Below are positions 1 through 10,056 of a stretch of DNA of 64,000 bases, in pieces. The DNA lies in contig NZ_JBBOSU010000001.1 of the NCBI RefSeq assembly GCF_038005225.1, positions 3,026,001-3,090,000 on the forward strand, in the 5' to 3' direction. How positions within the stretch are numbered: the stretch's first letter is position 1; every line of letters starts with the position of its first letter. Source of the stretch: Solibacillus sp. FSL K6-1523. Its GTDB lineage: Bacteria > Bacillota > Bacilli > Bacillales_A > Planococcaceae. The position numbers and the translations under genes were made by a program. The notes beneath the pieces were generated by a model. That model worked only from the letters and a program-made list of their open reading frames with translations, ran no database searches and was not told the DNA's origin.

Positions 1-189
1 CTCCTCATTTTCGCGCACATGCATGCACGATGGAAAAGCAAATGCACCTTCCAAAAACTATGTACCTACTACCTCATCGCTTTTTGAAAAGAATAATTCC
101 ATTACTTCAAAAAGCATAACAATATCATTATGAAACAGGATGAGTTACCTGTCAAATTATCACGAAATAATTCTATATTATTTTTATCC
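1..189 (-). other. Leader region of a gene beyond the left edge
   Basis: No coding region is visible here. On the minus strand the stretch carries a good promoter (127-155) and then a perfect 10-bp inverted repeat, 79-88 against 106-115, with a 17-nt loop and no T-run behind it. No start codon with a ribosome binding site appears before the window ends, so the transcript has an untranslated leader of at least 100 nt. In B. subtilis the gene next to comN is secDF, so secDF is the likely target, but this is inference from gene order only. Confidence 0.45.
127..155 (-). promoter_or_regulatory. Sigma-A type promoter reading off the left edge
   Basis: On the minus strand a perfect -35 TTGACA (150-155) is followed after 17 nt by CATAAT (127-132). 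It lies just downstream of comN and probably drives the next gene to the left, which is outside the window. Confidence 0.6.
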
Positions 190-513
190 TCATTGTTCTG
201 AATCGTTTGGTGGCTTTAAATGAAATAAATGATTCATTTCTTCAGCTGGAATTTGAAGTTGAAATGTATCTTCTTTTAAACCTTTCACTTGTGCATAACT
301 AATTAATTCTGATGAAGTAACTGTAAATATAGTAGCTACTACTTCATGCAATCTCAATTCATTAATATCTTTTTTTCGCCACTTTTTTTCAATACAATAA
401 TTCCATAAATCTTCTTTCGTAATGGCATCGTACCCGAAATATTGAAATTCCTCCATTTTATTATTTATAACAATCTGAACTTCTTTATATAAACTTTCAT
501 ACGGAATTGCCAT
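190..513 (-). CDS. comN: ComN-like post-transcriptional regulator
   Basis: Small soluble protein of 107 aa resembling ComN (YrzD), which in B. subtilis acts post-transcriptionally on the comE competence messenger. I recognise it from its size, the N-terminal Tyr-Glu-Ser-Leu region, the conserved W-x-x-C-I-E-K-K-W-R stretch near residue 43, and its position beside a divergent spoVB, as in B. subtilis. I chose the ATG at 513 because GAGGAG lies 8 nt upstream; the GTG at 522 overlaps that binding site. Its DNA-uptake role here is inferred from the family. Confidence 0.75.
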   Translation of the reverse strand: MAIPYESLYKEVQIVINNKMEEFQYFGYDAITKEDLWNYCIEKKWRKKDINELRLHEVVATIFTVTSSELISYAQVKGLKEDTFQLQIPAEEMNHLFHLKPPNDSEQ

Positions 514-606
514 TATTGTCACTCCTCGTTCAAAGTTTTAACTACCGTTGTTCATGCATATAGATATTGTATATGAATCAATTTAAAATGAGAAGGGATA
601 AGATAA

Positions 607-2112
607 TTGGGCTCATTCATGAAAGGGACATTCTTTCTAATGTTCGTTATTTTAATTTCGAAGCTGTTTGGCTTTGTTTACAGAATGCAATTTATGCGGA
701 TTGCGGGTGAAGAAGCAGTCGGTTTATATATGACTTCCTACCCTACCTTCATCTTCTTTATATCGCTCATTCAACTAGGTATTCCGATTGCCGTTACAAA
801 AATCGTTGCTGAGTATTATGCAAAAAATAAAGACGAGCATATTCAATCTGTCATGAAAACGGCTATTAAAATTTCGTTTATTTCCATCCTTATTTTCTTC
901 CCAATCGTTGCATTTAGCATTCCTTTTATCGCAAAAACACTCTTACATAACGAAGATATCGTTTTTACACTTTATATTGGACTTTGCACGATTCCTATTG
1001 TCATTTTTTCAAGTTTAATAAAAGCTTATTTACAAGGAATTACGAAAATCGCACCGACAGCTTGGGCACAATTACTTGAACAAGGTGTCCGAATTGCACT
1101 CATCGTATTATTACTCCCACTATTTGTGACACCTGATGCCCCTGCAAGAACCGCTGCAGTTGCAATGGCTATAACTGGGCTTGGCGAAGTATTTTCCTTC
1201 TTATTTTTAGCCTTTTATTATTGGAAATCAAAACGTCAAATGAAAAATCAAACGACACGAAAATATCCGGCGAATCCCATCTTTAGAATTGCACTTCCTT
1301 CTGCAGGGAGTAAATTATTTGGAACATTCACTTGGTTTTTAGAACCGATTATTTTCTTAAAAGCTTTGGCCGTCTCAGGAATAACTGCTTCCGCAGCGAC
1401 GACGTTATACGGTATTATTTCAGGCGTGCATATTCCGTTACTATTGTTTCCTGCCTTCATTCCAAGTGCACTCGCCATCGTATTAATTCCGGCGGTTAGT
1501 GGTGCCCTTGCAAAGCAAAATTGGAAGTTAGTCAATTTGCGTATTGCAATGTCACTCCGGCTATCCTCACTCATTGGTTGCCTTGCAGCTACGTATTTTT
1601 TTCTACATGGGGATGAATTGGCTGTTCAATTGTTTCACCTCGAAGAAAACCGAGGTTATATGAAAATTTTAGCACCTATTTTTTATTTTTATTATATTCA
1701 AAGCCCTCTTCATGCTATTTTACAAGCGGCAGATGAGGCGCGTGCTGCCATGATGAATTCCATTTATGGTGGGGTCGGTAAGCTCTTTCTATTATTTATT
1801 TTAGCTTCCCAACAAACGATACAGGAGCGCGGTGCCATTATCGCAATCGGTTTTGGTGTCCTCATTACATCTTTTTTACACATCGCTTCTATTCGCCAAC
1901 ATAAAAAGATTGCGATTGGTTTTCAAATATTTTTAGTGCCATATGCGTTATTTATTTTAACTTGTTTCATTCAGCCAATTTTTGCACAAGGGTTACCCCT
2001 ACTAGAGTCTAGCTTAATGACCATCGCAATTATCGTCGGACTATTGTTACTCACAAGACAAGTTCGCTTAGATGATTTAAAATATATTCGTTCAATTTTT
2101 TCGCGCTCGTAA
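607..2112 (+). CDS. spoVB: SpoVB, MATE/PST-type lipid flippase of sporulation
   Basis: Polytopic membrane protein of 501 aa in the polysaccharide-flippase (MOP/MurJ-like) superfamily. SpoVB is needed for spore cortex synthesis and is thought to move a lipid-linked cortex precursor across a forespore membrane. Hydrophobic segments run through the whole length; the N-terminus (KGTFFLMFV, then GEEAVGLYM near residue 35) is typical of SpoVB. The start is TTG at 607, 9 nt after AGAAGGG; the ATG at 619 is too far from that site. It is divergent from comN and its last 21 bases overlap the convergent YetF-type gene. Confidence 0.88.
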   Translation: MGSFMKGTFFLMFVILISKLFGFVYRMQFMRIAGEEAVGLYMTSYPTFIFFISLIQLGIPIAVTKIVAEYYAKNKDEHIQSVMKTAIKISFISILIFFPIVAFSIPFIAKTLLHNEDIVFTLYIGLCTIPIVIFSSLIKAYLQGITKIAPTAWAQLLEQGVRIALIVLLLPLFVTPDAPARTAAVAMAITGLGEVFSFLFLAFYYWKSKRQMKNQTTRKYPANPIFRIALPSAGSKLFGTFTWFLEPIIFLKALAVSGITASAATTLYGIISGVHIPLLLFPAFIPSALAIVLIPAVSGALAKQNWKLVNLRIAMSLRLSSLIGCLAATYFFLHGDELAVQLFHLEENRGYMKILAPIFYFYYIQSPLHAILQAADEARAAMMNSIYGGVGKLFLLFILASQQTIQERGAIIAIGFGVLITSFLHIASIRQHKKIAIGFQIFLVPYALFILTCFIQPIFAQGLPLLESSLMTIAIIVGLLLLTRQVRLDDLKYIRSIFSRS

Positions 2113-2733
2113 TTGCACAAACAATTTTTCATTTTCGTAGCTACAATAAAAAATTTCCTTCATATTTGTATAACCAAGCACCATCAATTCATGCACAAGC
2201 CATTCTTCATCCTTATTGATCAGTCTCAAATGCCTTTTGTCGATATAACCGTCCATTACAAGGGGCATAATTAATGGTGGGTCGTCTTTTTTGTAAATCG
2301 ATAATTTTCCCGACTGTTCTAAAAATGCATACGCAACTTCTTGAACTGAGCCGACACCTTGCTCTCGTAGTTGCTGCAACAGATCGTCCAAATTGTAGCG
2401 TTGCTTTTTCATTTCAATTTCAACAATCCAACCATCCCGGATTACCATGGACGGATCGCCTTCTATAAAATCTCGTAAACGTTTATTTTTTAAAAGGAAC
2501 AGTGAATTCACATACTGAATTACAAATAGGATACCAATCGGTAAGATGTCTTTAATAAACGGATTATGTATATCTGCGAGTGCCAGCGCTGCGACCTCAG
2601 CTATTAATACAAAAATCGCAAAATCCACTATACTTAATTCGCCTATTTCTCGTTTACCCATCAAACGAAAAACTAGGAGCATAATAAAATATAACGTGAC
2701 AGTTTTACCTATAATTAACATATAATCATTCAT
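2092..2733 (-). CDS. YetF/DUF421-type membrane protein (YrbG-like)
   Basis: Membrane protein of 213 aa with three hydrophobic N-terminal helices (about residues 5-80) and a soluble C-terminal DUF421 domain (about 85-205). B. subtilis has several paralogues, one of them (yrbG) between spoVB and yajC exactly as here. The biochemical role is not established; members of the family have been tied to spore germination and membrane stress. I chose the ATG at 2733, 6 nt after GAGGTG; the GTG at 2742 lies inside that binding site. A strong terminator separates it from yajC, so it has its own transcript. Confidence 0.8.
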   Translation of the reverse strand: MNDYMLIIGKTVTLYFIMLLVFRLMGKREIGELSIVDFAIFVLIAEVAALALADIHNPFIKDILPIGILFVIQYVNSLFLLKNKRLRDFIEGDPSMVIRDGWIVEIEMKKQRYNLDDLLQQLREQGVGSVQEVAYAFLEQSGKLSIYKKDDPPLIMPLVMDGYIDKRHLRLINKDEEWLVHELMVLGYTNMKEIFYCSYENEKLFVQLRARKN

Positions 2734-2786
2734 CGAAAACACCTCTTTTTACAGTTAAGCGTTTGCTATTTTGCCTTTTCCTATAC

Positions 2787-2826
2787 AAAAAAGCTTGCGG
2801 AAAATTAATTTCCGCAAGCTTTTTAT
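2787..2826 (-). terminator. Terminator after yajC
   Basis: Inverted repeat AAAGCTTGCGGAAA / TTTCCGCAAGCTTT with a 4-nt loop; on the minus strand it is followed by six T. A T-run on the other strand makes it symmetrical. It ends the ruvA-ruvB-queA-tgt-yajC transcript. Confidence 0.85.
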
Positions 2827-2898
2827 GGCTGAATTAAAATTGATTATTTGGCATTTGTCGTCTACTAATTAAAGTAGACAGCTTCTACGTAAAGCCAA

Positions 2899-3159
2899 TT
2901 AAACTGCTTCAACGCGTCCAATTGCTTGACGCTCAAATTTTAAACGTGTGTTATCATCTACTTTTAAATATACAACTGTATCTTCAATCGCATCGACTTC
3001 ACCGTGTAATCCACCAACTGTTACAACGCGATCGCCGCGCTTCAAATCGTTTTGCATTGCTACCGTCGCTTTTTGACGCTTTTGTGCTGGACGAATTAAA
3101 ATAAACCACATTGCTACGAACATGATAATAATCGGTGCAAATTGTAATATGCCTTCCAT
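2899..3159 (-). CDS. yajC: YajC, accessory subunit of the Sec translocon
   Basis: Protein of 86 aa with one N-terminal transmembrane helix (about residues 5-22) and a small cytoplasmic domain with the conserved GDRVVTVGGLHG motif near residue 42. YajC associates with SecDF in the protein-export machinery and is dispensable. As in B. subtilis it lies downstream of tgt, as the last gene of the ruv/que operon. The ATG has a purine-rich stretch upstream, and a terminator follows the gene. Confidence 0.92.
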   Translation of the reverse strand: MEGILQFAPIIIMFVAMWFILIRPAQKRQKATVAMQNDLKRGDRVVTVGGLHGEVDAIEDTVVYLKVDDNTRLKFERQAIGRVEAV

Positions 3160-3280
3160 GTATCTTTTCCCCCCTTCTCTATCTCACTTACTTAGTATAG
3201 TATAAAACTGCTATTTTTTGCGCTAAAAAACTCTAAAATTTCATTAAAAAGGTAGAGTATTTCAAGTTTTAGACGAATTA

Positions 3281-4456
<1,176 letters not shown>

Positions 4457-4508
4457 CTAAAGTATAAACAGTACTTTGTTTTTCAGCTCAAACTTGGCTT
4501 ATTTCATT

Positions 4509-5546
4509 TTATTTCTTCGGACGAATGAACATCGCGTCGCCAAAGCTAAAGAAGCGATACTTTTCTTCTACTGCTTTTTCATACGCGTTAATAATCGTTT
4601 CTTTGCTTGCCAACGCGCTAACGAGCATAACAAGCGTCGATTTTGGTAAATGGAAGTTTGTGATTAACCCATCAATCGCTTTGTATTCATAGCCTGGATA
4701 AATAAAGATGCTTGTCCAACCTTGATCCGCAACAATTTTTCCAACATTTTTTGAAGCAACCGTTTCTAACGTACGCGTCGATGTCGTACCAACAGAAATA
4801 ATATTGCCTCCATTTGCTTTAACACGATTAATCGTAGCAGCTGCTTCCTCTGTCACGCTGTAAAACTCTGAGTGCATATCATGGTTTTCGATTGATTCTA
4901 CACTTACTGGGCGGAATGTACCTAGTCCTACATGAAGTGTCACGAATACGACTTCCACACCCTTTGCACGAATCGCTTCAAGTAAAGGCTCCGTAAAATG
5001 AAGCCCTGCTGTTGGCGCGGCTGCCGAACCACGCTCTTTTGCATAAACGGTTTGATAACGATCTTGGTCATCCAGCTTTTCACGAATATATGGTGGCAAT
5101 GGCATCTCACCTAACTGCTCCAAAATTTCATAAAAGATGCCATCATAGTCAAATTTAAATAGACGACCGCCATGCTCAAGCTCCCCTGTGCATGTTGCCG
5201 TAAGCAAACCTTCTCCAAATGTTACGACAGTCCCGATTTTAACACGCTTTGCAGGCTTCACAAGCGTTTCCCATTCGTCATCATTCGTTTGCTTTAATAA
5301 TAATACTTCAATATTAGCCCCCGTATCTTGTTTCACACCCATTAAACGAGCTGGCAATACGCGCGTATCATTTAATACAAGGCAATCTCCTGCTTGGAAT
5401 TCATCTAAAATTTTGGCAAATGTATGATGTTCCACGTCTAATGAGTTTGGATTAACAAGCATTAATCGACTTGCTGTGCGGTCTAAAAGTGGGGTTTGTG
5501 CAATTAATTCTTCTGGTAATTGAAAATCAAAATCTTCTACTTTCAA
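4509..5546 (-). CDS. queA: S-adenosylmethionine:tRNA ribosyltransferase-isomerase
   Basis: QueA converts preQ1 in tRNA to epoxyqueuosine, using the ribosyl part of SAM. The 345-aa product has the family hallmarks [12 protein letters not shown] at the N-terminus, [11 protein letters not shown] near residue 255 and [15 protein letters not shown] near 298. Two in-frame TTG codons are possible starts, 5552 and 5546. I prefer 5546: it is about 10 nt after AAGGA and gives MKVEDFDF, matching the usual N-terminus. It sits 15 nt after ruvB and ahead of tgt in one operon. Confidence 0.95.
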   Translation of the reverse strand: MKVEDFDFQLPEELIAQTPLLDRTASRLMLVNPNSLDVEHHTFAKILDEFQAGDCLVLNDTRVLPARLMGVKQDTGANIEVLLLKQTNDDEWETLVKPAKRVKIGTVVTFGEGLLTATCTGELEHGGRLFKFDYDGIFYEILEQLGEMPLPPYIREKLDDQDRYQTVYAKERGSAAAPTAGLHFTEPLLEAIRAKGVEVVFVTLHVGLGTFRPVSVESIENHDMHSEFYSVTEEAAATINRVKANGGNIISVGTTSTRTLETVASKNVGKIVADQGWTSIFIYPGYEYKAIDGLITNFHLPKSTLVMLVSALASKETIINAYEKAVEEKYRFFSFGDAMFIRPKK

Positions 5547-5561
5547 ATTCAAAACTTCCTT

Positions 5562-6566
5562 CTATTCTTTTTGTGCTGGCGGATAGCCAAAATGATTATA
5601 GCAAAGGTCCGTTGCGATACGCCCTCTTGGGGATCTTTGAATAAATCCGATTTGCAATAAATACGGTTCATACACATCTTCTATTGTAATGCGCTCCTCA
5701 CCAATCGAAGCAGCTAGTGCATCCAAGCCAACCGGTCCTCCACCAAAACGCTCAATCATGGACTGAATCAATTTATGATCGATATGATCAAGCCCTCTCG
5801 GATCCACCTGTAATAACTCTAAAGCCTGTGCCGCAAGCTCGGGTGAAATAATTCCATTTGCTAATACTTGGGCATAATCACGCACGCGTTTTAACAAGCG
5901 GTTGGCAATACGCGGTGTGCCTCGTGAGCGCCGCGCAATTTCACTCGCAGCATGCCCTCCAATCTCGACATCAAATAATGTACCAGATCGAATAACAATT
6001 TCAGCTAAAGCATCTTCATCATAGTACTCTAAACGTGTGAGAACACCAAAACGATCTCGCAATGGTGCCGATAAAGCGCCTGCACGCGTTGTTGCGCCGA
6101 TTAAAGTAAATGGTGGGAGGTCAAGCCGAATTGAGCGCGCTTCGGGACCTTTACCTACAACGATATCTAAGCAGAAATCTTCCATCGCCGAATACAGCAC
6201 TTCCTCAATCGCCCGTGGCAAACGATGAATTTCATCAATAAATAGCACATCTCCTGGCTCAAGCGAACTTAAAATCGCCGCTAAATCACCGGGACGTTCA
6301 ATTGCTGGACCACTTGTCATTTTCACTTGAACTTCCATTTCATTTGCTATAACAATTGCTAATGTCGTTTTTCCTAAACCAGGTGGACCATAAAGGAGGA
6401 CGTGGTCAAGACTTTCCTGACGAAGTTTTGCAGCTTCAATGAAAATCTTTAAGTTTTCTTTTACTTTATGCTGTCCTATGTATTGCACAAGTCGCTGCGG
6501 ACGCAAAGAAAGCTCAAGTTGTTGTTCAGCTTCAGATGCTTCACTTGAAAGTACGCGGTCTGACAT
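5562..6566 (-). CDS. ruvB: Holliday junction branch-migration ATPase RuvB
   Basis: AAA+ motor of 334 aa that drives Holliday-junction branch migration with RuvA. Walker [10 protein letters not shown] lies near residue 60, Walker B FIDEIHRL near 108, sensor GATTRAGAL near 155, and the [13 protein letters not shown]-binding winged helix follows near 275. I chose the ATG at 6566, 8 nt after AAGGAG; the GTG at 6575 overlaps that site and would add three residues. The gene starts 15 nt after the ruvA stop. Confidence 0.97.
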   Translation of the reverse strand: MSDRVLSSEASEAEQQLELSLRPQRLVQYIGQHKVKENLKIFIEAAKLRQESLDHVLLYGPPGLGKTTLAIVIANEMEVQVKMTSGPAIERPGDLAAILSSLEPGDVLFIDEIHRLPRAIEEVLYSAMEDFCLDIVVGKGPEARSIRLDLPPFTLIGATTRAGALSAPLRDRFGVLTRLEYYDEDALAEIVIRSGTLFDVEIGGHAASEIARRSRGTPRIANRLLKRVRDYAQVLANGIISPELAAQALELLQVDPRGLDHIDHKLIQSMIERFGGGPVGLDALAASIGEERITIEDVYEPYLLQIGFIQRSPRGRIATDLCYNHFGYPPAQKE

Positions 6567-6581
6567 GGTTTTCACTCCTTA

Positions 6582-7202
6582 TCACTTCATTTTCAATAGT
6601 AATTTCAACGCATGTTTCATATAGCTATCTGTTGTAGATAAACCTTCTTCATTCTCAAGCTGCGGTTTGATTTTTGCTAGCTCCCTTTCAGAATAGCCTA
6701 AAGCCGTTAATGCGAGCATCGCTTCCTCTAGCTCATGCTGATTCGGATTAACACCAAATAACGGCAATTCCTCTTCTGAACTTGGCAACTCGACTGAATC
6801 AAGCAACGCACCTAGTTTTCCTTTTAAATCCAAAATCATTTGGCGGGCTGTTTTCTTTCCGACGCCAGGGAAACGAATTAAAAACGCTTCATCTTCCATT
6901 TCAATCGCTTGAATCACTTGTGTTGGATTACCACTCGCTAAAATTGCAAGCGCCCCTTTTGGACCAATACCCGATACTTGAATTAACTTTTTAAACAATT
7001 CACGTTGATCTAAACTATGAAATCCATATAATAGCTGAGCATCTTCACGCACTTGCATCGAAACAAATATTTGCTGCTCACTTGCAGATTGTCTAAATAC
7101 AAATGGGTTGGGCGTAAATAAGCGCCAACCAATTCCTTGCTGCTCCAGCACAATATATTCTGGTGTAATTCTCGTCACTTGTCCTTTTAAATAATCATAC
7201 AT
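6582..7202 (-). CDS. ruvA: Holliday junction DNA-binding protein RuvA
   Basis: RuvA binds the four-way junction as a tetramer and loads RuvB. The 206-aa product has an N-terminal OB-fold, tandem helix-hairpin-helix motifs (VSGIGPKGALAIL near 75, FPGVGKKTARQMI near 110) and a mobile C-terminal domain III joined by an acidic linker. I chose the ATG at 7202, 7 nt after GAGGG; the TTG at 7208 nearly touches that site. It is the first gene of the ruvA-ruvB-queA-tgt-yajC operon; a BofC gene found upstream in B. subtilis is not present. Confidence 0.96.
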   Translation of the reverse strand: MYDYLKGQVTRITPEYIVLEQQGIGWRLFTPNPFVFRQSASEQQIFVSMQVREDAQLLYGFHSLDQRELFKKLIQVSGIGPKGALAILASGNPTQVIQAIEMEDEAFLIRFPGVGKKTARQMILDLKGKLGALLDSVELPSSEEELPLFGVNPNQHELEEAMLALTALGYSERELAKIKPQLENEEGLSTTDSYMKHALKLLLKMK

Positions 7203-7228
7203 GTCCAATCCCTCACATTCATGCTTAC

Positions 7229-7237
7229 ATTATAACA
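7229..7237 (-). promoter_or_regulatory. Extended -10 promoter of the ruvA operon
   Basis: The minus strand reads TGTTATAAT, a perfect extended -10, 27-35 nt before the ruvA start. The -35 is poor, which extended -10 promoters tolerate. Confidence 0.5.
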
Positions 7238-7282
7238 TACTGCCCCATCAAAACCGAACGTACGTTGCATTTTACATGAAGA

Positions 7283-7312
7283 AAGACTGCCTAAAATCAA
7301 GACAGTCTACGC
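7283..7312 (-). terminator. Probable terminator after the CotS-like kinase gene
   Basis: On the minus strand AGACTGTC and GGCAGTCT pair imperfectly around a 10-nt loop, then TTTCTTC. Weak but suitably placed after the gene ending at 7369. Confidence 0.45.
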
Positions 7313-7368
7313 TATTTTAGCATATCAATTCATGAAGTGACACTGATATACTTTTAGAACAATTATAT

Positions 7369-8208
7369 TTACGCTAATTCCAACACCATTTGCTTTAACT
7401 TTTTTTCATGACGAAGTACATCGCCTGAAAAGTTTTTAATAAATGGATAACAACCTTGTTTTTGACGTGGTGATAATTTCAAATAAAATAAGGCCTCTCT
7501 CATTATTTCATTCGGAAATAGCAGAAAATGCGCTTTTTGCTGGACATGTTGCAAATAAGGATGTTCCTGCATGACACTTTTCAAATCATATTCGACATTA
7601 GGTAATACACGGTGAAGCCACAAAATGAGTTCATCTGTTCTTTTTCCCATTGCCGCTAAATCGAAATCCACAAGCTTCACATCATCTTTTCCAAACATGA
7701 AATTATGATGAACAACATCCCCATGCAAAAGTGTTCGTTCTTCAAATTCTGTACTAATTCCATCGATTCGATTTAGTGCATCTGAAGCCATTGCTACAAT
7801 TTTTTTATAATCATCACGCAATAACACTTTCAATTCTCGCTCATGCTCAATGAACCTTTCAAACCGACGATACCATTTCTCTCTTAGGTCATAGTATGGC
7901 AATAAATCTATTTCTTGCCAACGGATTTGATCATTCGTTTGATGCAAAGCTTGTAGCGCTTCCAATGTTTTTTGTCGATCTGAAAGTTTACTAAAGTCTG
8001 CACTTCTTCCTTCATACCAACGTTGCTTCAAAATATGTGTATCCCCATTATTTTCAACGTTTAAATGATATGGAAATTGTATATTTTTCAACTTTTTATG
8101 AATCGTTTTTACTTTTTGTGCGATATACACATCTTCATAATACTTCATAAAAAAATCGCCTTTAGCTGACTCCCACTTCCAACAATTTTCTTTAATGACT
8201 AATGACAT
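7369..8208 (-). CDS. CotS/YutH/YsxE-like kinase-fold spore protein
   Basis: Protein of 279 aa with an aminoglycoside-phosphotransferase fold. The Brenner motif LLHGDVVHHNF lies at 161-170 (HGD 162-164, N169) and the metal-binding DFD at 181-183. The spore-coat proteins CotS, CotI, YutH and YsxE have this fold. The ATG at 8208 overlaps the last codons of safA by 10 nt, so the two are translationally coupled; longer versions of this reading frame are shadows of the safA repeats. In B. subtilis a ysxE follows spoVID, and here none does, so this may be the displaced equivalent. Substrate unknown. Confidence 0.7.
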   Translation of the reverse strand: MSLVIKENCWKWESAKGDFFMKYYEDVYIAQKVKTIHKKLKNIQFPYHLNVENNGDTHILKQRWYEGRSADFSKLSDRQKTLEALQALHQTNDQIRWQEIDLLPYYDLREKWYRRFERFIEHERELKVLLRDDYKKIVAMASDALNRIDGISTEFEERTLLHGDVVHHNFMFGKDDVKLVDFDLAAMGKRTDELILWLHRVLPNVEYDLKSVMQEHPYLQHVQQKAHFLLFPNEIMREALFYLKLSPRQKQGCYPFIKNFSGDVLRHEKKLKQMVLELA

Positions 8209-9275
8209 GACTTCGGCGGATGTGGCATCGGATTCATTTGTGGATGCATCTGCGGTAGCATTGGCATTGGATACGGCATCATCGGTGGTTGCTGACAGCC
8301 ACATGAATTCGGCATTGGCATTGGCATCGGCATTGGATACGGCATCGGTGGTTGCTGGCAGCCACATGGATTCGGCATTGGCATCGGAAGTGGCATTGGC
8401 TGATGTTGGCAGCCACATGAGTTTGGCATTTCTTCGTGATAATGGCGAACTTGCTGATCTCTATCATGGTAATGTTCCATCGGGGATTCCTCTTGATACA
8501 TCGGCATAAATGCAGGCGGCTCTTCCATTCTTAGACCATGACAATTTGGACAAATTGGCATTGGCATTGGCATTGGTTGCATCATCGGCGGCATACAGTT
8601 GTGATGCATTGGTGGCATCCACTGTGGCATACAATTAGGCGGCATCATCGGCATACATTGTGGCATACAATTTTGATGCATAGGCGGCTGAATATAAATC
8701 GGCGGTTGTGGTGATGGTAATGTTGGTGTTGGTAGTGGCAATGGTGCTGGTGCAGGCGGTGGTAATGTTGGCGTCGGCAATGGCAATGGTGCCGGTGTTG
8801 GCGGTGGTGGCACAGGCTGTGGTTGCGGTTGTGGTAATGGTTGCGGCAACGGCATCATCGGAGTTTCAATTGTTGGTTGGAAATGGACATGTGTATTCTG
8901 CCAATTTGGGATTTGTACAGGTACCGCTGGGGGTTGGAAATAAATATCCCCTTGCCATAAAGGTCTTTGCGGAACTGGTAATGGAACTGGGATTGGTGTC
9001 GGCGTTGGTGGTAACGTTGGCTTTGGTGGTGGTGTCGGAGTGATTGGTTTTTCCTTCACAATCGGTTTCTTTTCCTGTTCCTTAACAACAGCCTGGTGCA
9101 TCACTTCTTTTTCCTTCTTTGTTCCCCCTTCAGGTAAAATAATTTCCATCCCGGGTACAATATAATCAGGATTTGCTAAATGCGCATTTAATCGCTTTAA
9201 ATCCTCAAAGCCTATGGAGTATTGCTTAGCAATTTTCCACAATGTATCACCTTTTTGAACAATATGAACTCGCAC
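8199..9275 (-). CDS. safA: SafA-like spore coat morphogenetic protein
   Basis: Protein of 358 aa. Residues 1-48 are a LysM domain (HIVQKGDTLWKIA, NPDYIVPGMEIILPEG) close to that of SafA, which attaches the coat to cortex peptidoglycan and is recruited by SpoVID. Residues 60-200 are rich in Pro and Thr. From 200 on the protein is a Met/Pro/Cys/His tract with repeats of N-(S/P)-CGCQ and PMPMP, ending in KSCH. The repeats make the gene low in complexity. It is divergent from niaR and overlaps the kinase gene downstream. The nad genes that separate niaR from safA in B. subtilis are absent. Confidence 0.85.
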   Translation of the reverse strand: MRVHIVQKGDTLWKIAKQYSIGFEDLKRLNAHLANPDYIVPGMEIILPEGGTKKEKEVMHQAVVKEQEKKPIVKEKPITPTPPPKPTLPPTPTPIPVPLPVPQRPLWQGDIYFQPPAVPVQIPNWQNTHVHFQPTIETPMMPLPQPLPQPQPQPVPPPPTPAPLPLPTPTLPPPAPAPLPLPTPTLPSPQPPIYIQPPMHQNCMPQCMPMMPPNCMPQWMPPMHHNCMPPMMQPMPMPMPICPNCHGLRMEEPPAFMPMYQEESPMEHYHDRDQQVRHYHEEMPNSCGCQHQPMPLPMPMPNPCGCQQPPMPYPMPMPMPMPNSCGCQQPPMMPYPMPMLPQMHPQMNPMPHPPKSCH

Positions 9276-9480
9276 GTATTTCCCCCTTTTCTCGTAATAG
9301 CATATGCGCTAATTGCTCAGTTGCCACAATTTTTCATACACGAACTGGTTTTTAACCGTGACCAAGGGAAAGACATATTCGTACAAATTATTATCCTCCA
9401 AAGAATTCGTAAGGACCCAACAATTTGCGCTATATGTTACACTATGATTAAGAGGTTTGTCTTTAGAAGAGGTGAAAGTA

Positions 9481-10008
9481 ATGAAAAAAATGTTAGGTGA
9501 AGAGCGACGTCAGGAGCTGCTTGCCTTATTAAAAAATGCAACGCAACCAATTACGGGCACTGATTTAGCCAAGCATACAAATGTGTCACGTCAAGTTATT
9601 GTCAATGATATGAATTTATTGAAAGCGCGAAATGAGCCAATTGTTTCAACAAGCCAAGGCTATATTTATATGCATAATTTGCAACAGACGCGATTTGAAC
9701 GCAAAATCGTTTGCATGCATTCCGCAGAGCAAGCAAAGGAAGAGCTATTCGTGTTAGTTGATTGCGGTGTAACAGTAGAAAGTGTCGTTGTAGAGCACCC
9801 AGTTTACGGAGAGTTAACGGCGTCCATTCGGGTATCCAACCGTTTAGAAGTAGAGCATTTTATAAAACGGGTACAAGAAACGAATGCACAATTCCTTTCC
9901 GCTTTAACAGATGGTACCCACTTACACGTAATAAGCGCTACAGCTGAGGAAAACTTAAATTTGGCAGAGGCTAAGCTAAGAGCGCTCGGTATATTAGTCG
10001 AAAATTAA
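9481..10008 (+). CDS. niaR: Niacin-responsive transcriptional repressor NiaR (YrxA/NadR)
   Basis: Repressor of 175 aa with an N-terminal winged helix (about 5-60, with SRQVIVNDM as recognition helix) and a C-terminal 3H domain (about 75-172). The conserved histidines are visible: H80, H106 in EHPVYG, H126 and H147/H149 in DGTHLH. In B. subtilis it binds nicotinate and represses the nad genes and the transporter niaP. I chose the ATG at 9481, six nt after AGAGGTG; an upstream TTG at 9457 is less likely. No nad gene lies nearby, so its targets must be elsewhere. Confidence 0.9.
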   Translation: MKKMLGEERRQELLALLKNATQPITGTDLAKHTNVSRQVIVNDMNLLKARNEPIVSTSQGYIYMHNLQQTRFERKIVCMHSAEQAKEELFVLVDCGVTVESVVVEHPVYGELTASIRVSNRLEVEHFIKRVQETNAQFLSALTDGTHLHVISATAEENLNLAEAKLRALGILVEN

Positions 10009-10010
10009 AA

Positions 10011-10056
10011 AAGCTATCCGAAAAGTCAGGTGAATTGACTTTTTGGATAGTTTTTT
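10011..10056. terminator. Bidirectional terminator between niaR and the FtsW-like gene
   Basis: CTATCC-AAAAGTCA pairs with TGACTTTTTGGATAG around a 7-nt loop. T-runs flank it on both strands; the stop codon of the convergent gene lies in the stem. Confidence 0.85.

Noticed and set aside
8195-8509. Plus-strand open frame of 104 codons over safA, and long N-terminal extension of the kinase frame (8209-8418)
   Set aside because: Both read the GC-skewed safA repeat tract in wrong frames; composition is Ala/Asp/Ser low complexity and there is no ribosome binding site.
8220-8700. Short tandem repeats that might be a CRISPR-like array
   Set aside because: Periodic units are codons for PMPMP and CGCQ in SafA; no constant repeat-spacer pattern.
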